From: Clostridia bacterium
GTDB taxonomy: Bacteria > Bacillota > DSM-521 > Neomoorellales > Neomoorellaceae
DNA length: 9,182 nucleotides
Reading direction: 5' to 3'
Assembly (NCBI GenBank): GCA_012727745.1
Contig: JAAYGJ010000068.1
Span: forward strand, 1-9,182
Below the pieces are notes generated by a model. It was not told the origin of the DNA. It did no database searches and worked only from the letters and a program-made list of their open reading frames with translations. Positions 1 through 7,201 of this stretch are shown one piece after another. The translations under genes were made by a program, and so were the position numbers. Every line of letters begins with the position of its first letter. Within the stretch, counting starts at the first letter, position 1.

Positions 1-2
1 AT

Positions 3-2015
3 GCCAACCGGGCCTGGGTGGTCAGGTTGTTAGTGCGGTTAATTGGCAAGGAAAAAGAAGCCCTGAATGCAGAGGGGTTACCGGCTTTTACTGACAGTTA
101 TTTGATCCCCAACTGGGCGACAGGATACGTCAAGGTGGCCCAGGACTATAACCTGGTAGGCGGTTATGCTGATAACACCTTTAGGCCTGAACGGGCGGTT
201 ACCCGTGCTGAGCTGGCTGCTTTACTTAGCCGGGCGCAGGAATACCTGGAGCCTTCCCCTTTGAGTATTAAAGGCACAGTTCAGGAAGTCAGTACGAGCC
301 GCTTGACCATAAGTGATAGCAGTGGGCAAAAACGTACTTTTATACTGCCATACGATACCCCCATCTATGATGATAGCACCCTTATCTCAAGCAGTGAGCT
401 CTGGCCCTACGATCGGGTCCTGCTGATTACAGATGGCGAAAACATTAAATACATAGAAAAACTTTCTGCTGAAGCGGTTGCTTCGGTAGTTAGCGGCAGT
501 GTACGGCGAGTATATTCTGAAGAAGGTGCTCTGGTAATAGAAACAGCCAGCGGGGAATACCGGACCCTTTACCTACCACCGGAAAGTAGTTTAGATACTG
601 GTAGTGCCACCTGGGAAGTGCTGCACACACTGCAGCCTGGTGATCAGGTGGAAGTGACACTTAATAACCTGGGCTATATTTCTGGCCTGGTAATTAATTC
701 TCGCTCCCAGGAGGCGTTTAAGGAAGGGGTTGTTTATGACCTGTACCTGGACGGCAACTTAATTACCCTGCGGTCAGACAGCGGTAAACTTTCCTCTTTT
801 CGACTGGCAGAACAGGTACAGGTAACTATGAAGGGTCAGCGCTTCGCTGCGCTTACAGATGTACGCCAAGGTGACAGAGTCCGCCTGGAAATAGAAAACT
901 CGAATGTTGTAGGTATAGAGGTGCTGGAGGTTGCTTTCCTCCTGGACCTCGAAGGTACTGTTGTGGCTGTATCTCCCCAGGACCGGATTATTACCCTTGA
1001 CGTTGATGGGCAATTAAAGGCCTTTCGGGTTACTGCTGCTGCGGAAATAGCAATCTCCGGCCTTGTAAATGCCGGACTGGCTGATGTGGCTGTCGGCGAT
1101 CAGGTAAAAGCCCATATAGATAATGGTGTCATAACCAGGCTTACAGTCCAGGACCGTTCTATTACGAATAGCCTTCATGGGACCGTAGTCAGTGTGGATA
1201 CATATAACAGGATCCTAACCCTGCGGGATAAGCAGGATAACCTCCATGCCTATGAGGTGAAAAGCAATGCCCGAATAGTTATTAACGGAGACGATACCAG
1301 CTTGGGCAATATCAAAAAAGATATGCAGGTAGAAATCAGGCTGGTAGATGGAAAAATAGTTTATTTGGAAGTGGATAATACGCCTGAAGGTACAGTGGTC
1401 AGCCTGGATGATAAAGGTTTGCTGCTGGTGTTGGCGGACAGTGAAGGCAGAAGGACAACCTATGTAATAGACGAGAACGTAGATATTGATAGCGAGGACG
1501 GCCGTGATGACTTGGATGAAATCAAGCGGGGCGACTATGTGGAAATAACGTTGAAAGACGATGTTGTTACAAAAATTAAGCTTTATACTGAACTATTATT
1601 ACGGGTGGAAAGTGTTCGCGAAGATTATGACAGGATCGATACCAGGGATAAAGATGGAGACCGGGTTAGGTTATACATTACTGGTAATGTTGAGTTGATA
1701 ATACCAGGGATTAAGTATCCCGATGTTGAGGACCTAAGAGAAAACGACATTGTCAAGGCCTGTTATCTGGGTTATGAGCTGCAAAAAGTAGAACTGCTGC
1801 AGCCCAGGCAGGGGCAGGTGACCGCTATAAACTATTACAACAATACTGTTACTTTGAAATACAGTGAAGGGGATACTGACACCATAAATTTTGACCGGTA
1901 TAGCAAGCTTATTATTGATGGCAAGCGTTATGATAGCCTGGAGAGGCTTAACAGGTATGACTATGTCGAAGTGATTGAGAACTTAGAGGGCGGATATGAT
2001 ATTAAAGTGCTCTAA
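3..2015 (+). CDS. SLH-domain cell-surface protein with tandem beta-rich repeats (5' partial)
   Basis: The frame is open to the left edge, so the true start lies outside the window; first full codon is at 3. Numbering residues from the internal GTG at 18, residues 1-20 are the tail of one SLH repeat (NRAW..LLVRLIGKEKEAL) and 21-78 are a full SLH repeat ending in the typical F.PERAVTRAELAALL. SLH domains bind pyruvylated secondary cell-wall polymer and hold proteins on the cell surface. From about 84 to 665 come roughly eight diverged repeats of 65-80 residues, each opening with a G-x-V-x-x-V strand (e.g. KGTV, SGSV, EGVV, EGTV, HGTV, EGTV, RGQV-like), a 'TL' strand, a 'GD.V.V.L' segment and a closing 'I..L.V' strand. 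They resemble DUF5666-like small beta-barrels. The signal peptide is not visible. The protein ends at the last repeat and is followed by a terminator, so it is probably monocistronic or last in its unit. Exact ligand unknown. Confidence 0.88.
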   Translation, partial: ANRAWVVRLLVRLIGKEKEALNAEGLPAFTDSYLIPNWATGYVKVAQDYNLVGGYADNTFRPERAVTRAELAALLSRAQEYLEPSPLSIKGTVQEVSTSRLTISDSSGQKRTFILPYDTPIYDDSTLISSSELWPYDRVLLITDGENIKYIEKLSAEAVASVVSGSVRRVYSEEGALVIETASGEYRTLYLPPESSLDTGSATWEVLHTLQPGDQVEVTLNNLGYISGLVINSRSQEAFKEGVVYDLYLDGNLITLRSDSGKLSSFRLAEQVQVTMKGQRFAALTDVRQGDRVRLEIENSNVVGIEVLEVAFLLDLEGTVVAVSPQDRIITLDVDGQLKAFRVTAAAEIAISGLVNAGLADVAVGDQVKAHIDNGVITRLTVQDRSITNSLHGTVVSVDTYNRILTLRDKQDNLHAYEVKSNARIVINGDDTSLGNIKKDMQVEIRLVDGKIVYLEVDNTPEGTVVSLDDKGLLLVLADSEGRRTTYVIDENVDIDSEDGRDDLDEIKRGDYVEITLKDDVVTKIKLYTELLLRVESVREDYDRIDTRDKDGDRVRLYITGNVELIIPGIKYPDVEDLRENDIVKACYLGYELQKVELLQPRQGQVTAINYYNNTVTLKYSEGDTDTINFDRYSKLIIDGKRYDSLERLNRYDYVEVIENLEGGYDIKVL

Positions 2016-2042
2016 GGTGAGCGGCTAACTGCTTACCAGGAC

Positions 2043-2076
2043 GGGCAGGCTATACAACAGCCTGCCCTGTTTTTTT
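2043..2076 (+). terminator. Intrinsic terminator after the SLH gene
   Basis: A perfect 9-bp stem GGGCAGGCT (2043-2051) / AGCCTGCCC (2059-2067) with a 7-nt loop is followed by TGTTTTTTT (2068-2076). It starts 27 bases after the SLH stop codon and separates that gene from the downstream dehydrogenase unit. Confidence 0.93.
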
Positions 2077-2216
2077 GCCGGGGTTAGTCTGGGGGAGGTT
2101 ATCAGAACTTAATTTTAGGCAGAGCTATTGCCACAGGAGGGATAGGTGGCTCTTTTAGCGAATAATGCTTATAAAACGTTGACAGGTATAACAGCAAGGA
2201 TGAGAGGCGGGAAAGC

Positions 2217-3596
2217 TTGTCCAAGACTTTACCACTGAAAGAACTGGCAAAGATCGTTGGCCCTGACAGGGTGTTCACGGCCCTGGAAGAGAGGCTTTGC
2301 TATGCATATGATGCTACTTTTATGGAGTATAAGCCCGATGTAGTGATAAAACCGGCTAATACGGAGCAGGTTGCGAGGGTGCTTGAGCTGGCCTATCGCG
2401 AGGGAATACCTGTGCACCCCCGCGGGGCTGCGACAGGCTTAAGCGGGGGTTCGGTGCCCCAGGGCGGTGGTATAGCTCTGGTGCTGACGGCAATGAACAG
2501 CATTTATGAAGTTAACCGGCAGGATATGCTGGCGGTGGTGGGTCCCGGGGTAATCACCGCTGACCTACACCGGGCTGTGGAAGCAGAAGGGCTTTTTTAT
2601 CCGCCGGACCCCGGCAGTTCAGAATTCTGCACGATGGGCGGCAATGTCGCCGAATCTGCCGGCGGGCCTCGCGGTCTTAAGTATGGGGTCACCAGAGATT
2701 ACGTGCTGGGCCTGGAAGTGGTTCTGGCTGACGGCAGGGTTATGCGCTGTGGCGGGCGCACGGTCAAAAATGTAACTGGCTACGATTTATGCCGTCTGTT
2801 TACCGGTTCGGAGGGTACCCTGGGCGTTATTACCGAAATAACTGTACGTCTCCTTGCCCTGCCCAAAGCGGTAAAGACTATGCTGGCTTCCTTCAATAAT
2901 CTGGAGCAGAGCGCTGAGGCCATCAGCGCCATTATGGCTGCGGGGGTGGTGCCCCGCACTCTGGAGATTATGGATGACCTGGCCATAGCTGTAGTAGAAA
3001 AGTATGGTTCATTTGGCCTGCCTCTTGAAGCGGCAGCGGTGCTTCTGATTGAAACTGACGGTGACGAAGAGCAGGCTGCTAGAGAAGCTGCTGTGGTCAG
3101 GTCACTACTTGAGGAGGCTGGAGCCAGTGAAATCAAAATAGCAGCAGATGCCGACGAAGCGGATAACTTGTGGCGGGCGCGGCGGGCAGTGTCAGCAGCT
3201 ATAGCCAGAATAAAACCAACCAAAATTTCCGAAGATGCTACCGTGCCGCGGAGCAAAATCCCGGCTATGATTAGGAGATTAAGGCAAATCGGGCGCAAAT
3301 ATAACCTGGATCTGGTTATATTTGGCCATGCCGGTGACGGCAACTTGCACCCTAACATCGTCTGTGATCGCCGCGATCCGGAAGAGATGGCACGGGTAGA
3401 AAAGGCTATCGGCGAAATTTTTACGGCAGCCCTGGAACTGGGGGGTACTCTTTCCGGCGAACACGGCATTGGCCTGCTTAAAGCACCTTACCTGGCATCC
3501 GAACTGGGTGAGGTTGGCCTTGCCGCAATAGTAGATATCAAAAAGGCTTTGGATCCGAAAAACATCTTAAATCCCGGCAAGATATTTCCTTCTTGA
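2217..3596 (+). CDS. glcD: FAD-linked 2-hydroxyacid dehydrogenase, GlcD/D-lactate dehydrogenase type
   Basis: Oxidises a D-2-hydroxyacid such as glycolate or D-lactate to the 2-oxoacid, passing electrons from FAD to an unidentified acceptor; cytosolic or membrane-associated. The 459 residues match the usual GlcD length. Visible: the FAD-binding (PCMH/VAO) domain with PRGAATGLSGGSV (68-80), the PPDPGSS..GGNVAESAGG..KYG segment (129-157), and the C-terminal cap motifs GHAGDGNLHPN (370-380), SGEHGIG (413-419) and NPGKIF (452-457). The TTG start is chosen because AGAGG lies 9 bases upstream (2203-2207) and the protein begins as the family does; no in-frame ATG is nearby. TATAAA (2170-2175) and TATAAC (2186-2191) are -10-like but lack a good -35. 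The LarA-like gene starts 18 bases after the stop, so the two are co-transcribed. No glcE, glcF or etf partner is in the window; substrate is not determined by sequence alone. Confidence 0.9.
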   Translation: MSKTLPLKELAKIVGPDRVFTALEERLCYAYDATFMEYKPDVVIKPANTEQVARVLELAYREGIPVHPRGAATGLSGGSVPQGGGIALVLTAMNSIYEVNRQDMLAVVGPGVITADLHRAVEAEGLFYPPDPGSSEFCTMGGNVAESAGGPRGLKYGVTRDYVLGLEVVLADGRVMRCGGRTVKNVTGYDLCRLFTGSEGTLGVITEITVRLLALPKAVKTMLASFNNLEQSAEAISAIMAAGVVPRTLEIMDDLAIAVVEKYGSFGLPLEAAAVLLIETDGDEEQAAREAAVVRSLLEEAGASEIKIAADADEADNLWRARRAVSAAIARIKPTKISEDATVPRSKIPAMIRRLRQIGRKYNLDLVIFGHAGDGNLHPNIVCDRRDPEEMARVEKAIGEIFTAALELGGTLSGEHGIGLLKAPYLASELGEVGLAAIVDIKKALDPKNILNPGKIFPS

Positions 3597-3614
3597 AGTG
3601 CGGGGTGTTAAAAA

Positions 3615-4877
3615 GTGCAACTGCCATCTATGTATTTATGCCGTCAGAAATTTCCTCGGGAACGGATTGAGGCCCCGGCAGCTGCCCTTAATTCTCTACT
3701 GGCCTCGAGCTGGATAGGGGACAGGGTACGTCCAGGAGCCAGAATTGCCATAACCGGCGGCAGCCGGGGCATTGCTGCTATAGTGCCTCTGGTCAAAGCC
3801 CTGGTGGATTATTTACATCAGCTTGGCGGCCGGCCCTTTGTAGTTAACGCTATGGGCAGCCACGGTGGCGCCACTGCTAGCGGTCAACGGGAAGTACTCG
3901 CTTCTTTAGGTATGACGGAGGAAAATCTAGGCTGTCCGGTGTGCACGAGCATGGAAGTAGAGCAAATCGGGGCGCTTGGCGAAGGCTTTCCCGTTTGGTG
4001 TGACTGTAAAGCTCTCGAGGCTGATCACCTGGTGGTAATAAATAGGGTAAAGCTGCATACCTCGTTGCGGGGGCCGGTCCAGAGCGGTCTTTGTAAAATG
4101 CTTACCGTGGGGCTGGGCAAGGAAAAACAGGCAGCTCACCTGCACCGTTACGGCCCTGAGACAATGGGCCGCCTGGTTGTAAAAGCCGCCGCCCTGGCAA
4201 TTAAAAAGTTGCCGGTGCTGGCTGGCATAGCCATAGTAGAAAATGCTTATAACGAAGTAGCCAGATTGGAGCTGGTCAGGCCTGAAGATTTTATCGCTGC
4301 TGATACTCGTCTGCTTAAAGAAGCAGCCCGGTTGCAGCCGGCATTGCCGGTGCAGGAGCTTGACTTGCTGGTAGTCGAAGAAATGGGCAAATGCTACAGC
4401 GGAGCCGGCCTGGACCCCCACGTCATCGGCCGCTGGCGCATCTGGGGCGAACCGGAACCGGAGTTTCCCCGCATCCAGCGGGTAGTGGTGTTGCGTTTGG
4501 CGCCAGCTTCACACGGCAATGCCCAGGGGGTAGGGCTGGCCGATTTTATTACCAAAGAGCTTTATGAAAATATTGATCTGGAAACGACCTATAAAAACAT
4601 TTTGACCAGTACTTTCGTCCAGCGGGGCATGATACCTATAATTGCGGCTACTGAGCAGCAGGCTATCGCAGACGCTATTTATTCCCTGCCATTGGCCGGG
4701 GGAAAAGAGCTCAAGGTAGCCTGGATTAAAAACACTCTCCAGCTGGAAACGTTGGCCTTATCGGAGGCAGTATTAAAGCAGCTTGCTTATAATAATAGAA
4801 TTGAGAAGCTGGGGCCGGTCAGCTGGTGCTTTAATGAGCAAGGAAAGCTAAACCCCTGGGTGTTGCCCTGCAGGTAA
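3615..4877 (+). CDS. LarA-superfamily (DUF2088) protein, possible nickel-pincer isomerase
   Basis: A 420-residue member of the lactate racemase LarA superfamily, of the branch carrying an 'ITGGSRGI..MGSHGGATA.GQ' N-terminus (about 46-90), not classical LarA. LarA racemises lactate with a nickel-pincer nucleotide cofactor attached to a lysine. Here MGSHGG (80-85) resembles the 'G.H' histidine loop, and KLHTSLRGPVQSGLCKML (146-163) offers His148 and Lys161 as candidates for the cofactor-contacting residues; this residue mapping is inference. The GTG start follows GGGGTG (3602-3607) at 7 bases; an in-frame ATG at 3630 is a possible alternative. It sits 18 bases behind the GlcD-type gene, which suggests that it isomerises or epimerises the 2-hydroxyacid that the dehydrogenase consumes. 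No larB, larC or larE cofactor genes are in the window. Catalytic identity uncertain; family assignment firm. Confidence 0.82.
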   Translation: MQLPSMYLCRQKFPRERIEAPAAALNSLLASSWIGDRVRPGARIAITGGSRGIAAIVPLVKALVDYLHQLGGRPFVVNAMGSHGGATASGQREVLASLGMTEENLGCPVCTSMEVEQIGALGEGFPVWCDCKALEADHLVVINRVKLHTSLRGPVQSGLCKMLTVGLGKEKQAAHLHRYGPETMGRLVVKAAALAIKKLPVLAGIAIVENAYNEVARLELVRPEDFIAADTRLLKEAARLQPALPVQELDLLVVEEMGKCYSGAGLDPHVIGRWRIWGEPEPEFPRIQRVVVLRLAPASHGNAQGVGLADFITKELYENIDLETTYKNILTSTFVQRGMIPIIAATEQQAIADAIYSLPLAGGKELKVAWIKNTLQLETLALSEAVLKQLAYNNRIEKLGPVSWCFNEQGKLNPWVLPCR

Positions 4878-4888
4878 CGCAGTTGAAT

Positions 4889-4959
4889 ATGAAGTAGGGC
4901 ATGGGAGGTTAGAGGTGAGCTGCTTTATAATCCCACCTCTAACTTCATACCTCCCACAT
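4889..4959. repeat. Purine-rich imperfect inverted repeat between genes
   Basis: GTTAGAGGTG (4908-4917) pairs perfectly with CACCTCTAAC (4934-4943) across a 16-base loop. Outside this, GGGAGG (4903-4908) matches CCTCCC (4950-4955), and ATGAAGT (4889-4895) matches ACTTCAT (4942-4948), giving alternative, overlapping pairings. There is no T-run, so it is not a classical terminator. The GGGAGGT/TAGAGGTG wording resembles purine-rich interspersed intergenic repeats seen in Clostridia; that comparison is from memory, not from a search. It lies between the LarA-like stop and the start of the Cys-rich gene. Confidence 0.6.
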
Positions 4960-4983
4960 CTATAATTAGAGGAGTTGGTTAAG

Positions 4984-5181
4984 ATGGCTGATTGCAATTT
5001 AAAAGCTAATAAAGACCAATGTACCTGTACGTATGCTATTTGCAGCCGCAAGGGCAAATGCTGCGAATGCATCGCTTATCATCGTAAAAACGGCGAAGTA
5101 CCGGGCTGCCTGTTCCCGCCGGACGTGGAACGAACTTATGATCGCAGTATAGAACGGTTTATTGCGTGCTACCGAACTTAG
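4984..5181 (+). CDS. Small cysteine-rich DUF6485-type protein
   Basis: A 65-residue soluble protein with nine cysteines at 4, 13, 15, 20, 26, 27, 29, 42 and 62. The order C-x8-C-x-C-x4-C-x5-CC-x-C, then YHRK.GE.PGC.FPP..E.TYDRSIE.FI, matches what I know of DUF6485, a family of unknown function in anaerobic bacteria and archaea. The CxC/CCxC spacing suggests a metal or iron-sulfur site, which is inference. The ATG is preferred because AGAGGAG (4968-4974) is 9 bases upstream; an upstream in-frame TTG at 4975 would touch that site. TATAAT (4925-4930) lies in the loop of the preceding inverted repeat, but I see no convincing -35. It converges with the minus-strand kinase gene, 48 bases away. Confidence 0.85.
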   Translation: MADCNLKANKDQCTCTYAICSRKGKCCECIAYHRKNGEVPGCLFPPDVERTYDRSIERFIACYRT

Positions 5182-5229
5182 CTCCGTATTATTACCCCAA
5201 AATGGTAATGTCCTGGCATGTTGCCTGTG

Positions 5230-5691
5230 TCACATATCTTTCAGGCTGTTATTCACAAACTCAATTCGGTCAAAACCTTCATCTAGAGTAGGCAGCTCCA
5301 GTTGCCGGTAAATATTCAGGAGGACTTCTCTGCCGACTTTTTTCCCCGGCGGGCGGGCAGCATCACGTTTTAGTAAAACCTCCAGCCCGGGGTTAATGAC
5401 GACTGCTTCCACCTGGGCGCCGGCTGCTCTGGCCATATTTATTAAAGGCCGGCGCCGGGCTTTGGTGACATTGGTGGCATCAAAGCATACATCTTTGCCC
5501 TGAGCCAGTGCTCGCGCTAGGCGTTGATAGGCCCGGCGCCAGACGAGAGGTTCAATCCGGGGGTCATACTGTACCCCGAATTCCTCATTACGAATAGAAT
5601 CAGTGCTGATGACTTCGCCTTTATAATGCTGGCGCCAGGTTGATTTGCCGGCAGCCGGCGGGCCGACCAGGATAGTTAATTTTGCGACCAC
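5230..5691 (-). CDS. P-loop kinase of the polynucleotide-kinase-like (AAA_33) type
   Basis: A 153-residue single-domain ATPase/kinase. Walker A is GPPAAGKST (10-18); TDSIR (30-34) follows as in T4 polynucleotide-kinase-type proteins; CFDATNVTKARR (69-80) matches the 'DATN..' motif; KRDAARPPGKKV (108-119) is the arginine-rich lid. Members transfer the gamma-phosphate of ATP to RNA/DNA 5'-OH ends or to small molecules; sequence does not show which. No phosphatase or ligase domain is attached, so an RNA-repair role is unproven. The GTG start follows an AAAGGTGA site (complement of 5700-5707) at 8 bases. It lies 72 bases downstream of the glycerate kinase stop on the same strand, and probably shares its transcript. 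Confidence 0.82.
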   Translation of the reverse strand: MVAKLTILVGPPAAGKSTWRQHYKGEVISTDSIRNEEFGVQYDPRIEPLVWRRAYQRLARALAQGKDVCFDATNVTKARRRPLINMARAAGAQVEAVVINPGLEVLLKRDAARPPGKKVGREVLLNIYRQLELPTLDEGFDRIEFVNNSLKDM

Positions 5692-5737
5692 TTATCAAGT
5701 CACCTTTTGTAGCAATTAGATTTTTTATTAGTTTGAT

Positions 5738-5782
5738 CGGCAGCAATACTATTATTTATGATATTATGACATTTTGCTGCCG
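5738..5782 (-). repeat. Hairpin spanning the glycerate kinase stop codon
   Basis: CGGCAGCAA (5738-5746) and TTGCTGCCG (5774-5782) form a perfect 9-bp stem with a 27-base AT-rich loop. One arm is inside the last codons of the glycerate kinase and the stop (5764-5766) is in the loop. Read on the minus strand it is followed by an A-rich stretch rather than T's, so it is not a standard terminator; it may limit read-through, guide RNA processing or protect a 3' end. Confidence 0.55.
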
Positions 5783-6912
5783 ACAGTTATAAGCCGTACC
5801 AGCCGTTCGGCAGCATCAGCCAGCAGCTCGGCGGCATTTTCCAGGCAGTAAGACAGGGTTACCGGTCGGGGTACGATACTCATAATGCCATTGATACCGT
5901 GGTCAAAAACGGCATTAGCCCTTTCGCCAATGGAGCCTACCAGGGCTACGACCGGGAGGTTATATTTTGCGGCAACCCGGGCTACCCCGATTGGTACTTT
6001 GCCGTAAGCGGTCTGGTAGTTGATTTCACCTTCACCGGTAATAACCAGGTCGGCACCGCTGGCCATGATTTTTTCCAGGTCCAAGGTTTCAATTACCAGG
6101 TCAATTCCCCGCCTTAGGTTAGCATCCAGAAAAGCCATCAGGCCTGCACCCAGGCCACCTGCAGCGCCGGCTCCCGGAATTTCGCGGATATCTTTCCCCA
6201 GATCTCGTTCAATGATTGCAGCCAGGTGGGCTAAGGCTTCATCCAGGCGGGACACCATTTCTGGGGTCGCGCCTTTCTGGGGGCCGTAGACAGCCGAAGC
6301 TCCCCGGGGGCCGCACAGGGGATTATCAACATCACAGGCCACCTGGATTTCAACCTCTTTTAAACGGTGGTCCAGGGCACTTATATCAATGCGGTCCAGC
6401 TGCTCTAAACCTGTTGCACCGTGGGGAATTGCTTTGCCGTCGCTATCGAGAAGTTTTACACCCAGGGCCTGGGCCATCCCGGCACCGCCATCGTTGGTGG
6501 CGCTGCCGCCAATGCCTACAACCAGACGACGGCAGCCGGCTTCCAGAGCTTCGCGGATTAGCTCTCCGGTGCCATATGTGGTGGTAACGAGAGGGTTGCG
6601 TTTATCCCGGGGTACCAGAGGCAAGCCGGAAGCCTGGGCCATTTCCACCACAGCAGTATGGCCGTCACCCAGGATGCCCCAGCAGGCTTCTACGGGAGTT
6701 CCCAGGGGACCAGTGACCCTGGCTTTTTTCAAGCTGCCACCTGTGGCGGCAACGAGAGTTTCTGTCAGGCCTTCGCCGCCATCGGCCATAGGTACGGCAA
6801 CTGTTTCTACCTCAGGGAATGCCCGCTGTATTCCCTTTGCGATAGCTGCAGCTACCTCAGGTGCGGATAAGCTTTCTTTAAAAGAATCCGGGGCAATAAT
6901 AACTCTACGCAT
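5764..6912 (-). CDS. garK: Glycerate 2-kinase (GarK/GlxK family)
   Basis: Phosphorylates D-glycerate with ATP, normally giving 2-phosphoglycerate, and so feeds glycerate into lower glycolysis; cytosolic. The 382 residues match the family length. Visible: IIAPDSFKESLSAPEVAAAI (5-24), PMADGGEG (41-48), YGTGELI (113-119), VGIGGSATNDGGAGMAQALG (132-151), ACDVDNPLCGPRGASAVYGPQKGA (192-215), GAGAAGGLGAGLMAF (247-261) and the 'TGEG' segment TGEGEINYQTAYGKVPIGVA (292-311). In that last segment the family usually has TGEG(R/K)(I/L)D..Q, so Glu296 and Asn298 are departures. The ATG follows GGGAGGT (complement of 6919-6925) at 6 bases. It is divergent from the mgtE leader and lies upstream of the P-loop kinase gene. 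No promoter on this strand is convincing. Confidence 0.92.
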   Translation of the reverse strand: MRRVIIAPDSFKESLSAPEVAAAIAKGIQRAFPEVETVAVPMADGGEGLTETLVAATGGSLKKARVTGPLGTPVEACWGILGDGHTAVVEMAQASGLPLVPRDKRNPLVTTTYGTGELIREALEAGCRRLVVGIGGSATNDGGAGMAQALGVKLLDSDGKAIPHGATGLEQLDRIDISALDHRLKEVEIQVACDVDNPLCGPRGASAVYGPQKGATPEMVSRLDEALAHLAAIIERDLGKDIREIPGAGAAGGLGAGLMAFLDANLRRGIDLVIETLDLEKIMASGADLVITGEGEINYQTAYGKVPIGVARVAAKYNLPVVALVGSIGERANAVFDHGINGIMSIVPRPVTLSYCLENAAELLADAAERLVRLITVGSKMS

Positions 6913-6982
6913 TTATTTACCTCCCAATATTTAGTCAATCAATCTAATTCGTCAATAAGCTCAAAATACCTACTCTATTTTC

Positions 6983-7032
6983 TTGACACTAACTAAAAAA
7001 AGCTTTATTTTATATAAGTGCAGAGATAATAT
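6983..7032 (+). promoter_or_regulatory. Probable promoter(s) of the M-box/mgtE transcript
   Basis: TTGACA (6983-6988) is a perfect -35; 17 bases on, TATTTT (7006-7011) is a partial -10, giving a start near 7018. A second -10-like TAATAT (7027-7032) would start transcription near 7039, just before the aptamer at 7048, but its -35 position is poor. The stretch is very AT-rich and divergent from garK. Confidence 0.5.
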
Positions 7033-7047
7033 TCTTTGTTTGACAAT

Positions 7048-7201
7048 CCTTCGTTAGGTGAGGCTTCTGCATAGACAGACGCCACTGCCCGGAAACGTCG
7101 AAAGACGCCAATGGGTCAACAGGTACTACCGGCTTAAGGTTTTACCTAATGTGGCTGAGAGGATTTCTCTAGCTATGCATGTGCCAAAGCTCAACGAGTG
7201 G
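7048..7201 (+). ncRNA. M-box (ykoK leader) Mg2+ riboswitch aptamer
   Basis: Recognised by its conserved core: TCGTTAGGTGAGGCT (7051-7065), ACTGCCC (7084-7090), a GAAA-capped hairpin CGTC/GACG (7096-7107), GCCAATGGGTCAACAGG (7107-7123), CCGGC..TAAGGTTTTACCTAATG (7129-7151) and GCCAAAGCTCAACGA (7183-7197). The closing helix P1 pairs TTCGTT (7050-7055) with AACGAG (7193-7198). This is the RNA class whose 3' end in Bacillus subtilis reads GCTAAAGCTCTACGA. Folding with bound Mg2+ closes P1 and favours the downstream terminator, so low Mg2+ allows expression. The Mg2+ channel gene mgtE downstream fits the assignment. Confidence 0.95.

Noticed and set aside
2179..2184. TTGACA before the GlcD-type gene
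   Set aside because: The bases 16-18 downstream (about 2201-2208) are GA-rich and no -10 element fits.
2780..3469. A 229-codon open frame on the minus strand
   Set aside because: It lies wholly inside the GlcD-type gene, is Ser/Arg/Ala-rich with no domain, and has no ribosome binding site support; it is an antisense shadow.
5191..5209. ATTACC/GGTAAT hairpin between the convergent genes
   Set aside because: Only 6 bp, no T-run on either strand; too weak to call a bidirectional terminator.
6927..6955. TTGACG-N17-AAATAT on the minus strand before garK
   Set aside because: The start site would fall inside the garK ribosome binding site (6919-6925), and the -10 matches at only three of six positions.
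7040..7045. TTGACA directly before the M-box
   Set aside because: A matching -10 would fall inside the aptamer (7063-7068, GCTTCT) and would cut off the 5' arm of P1.
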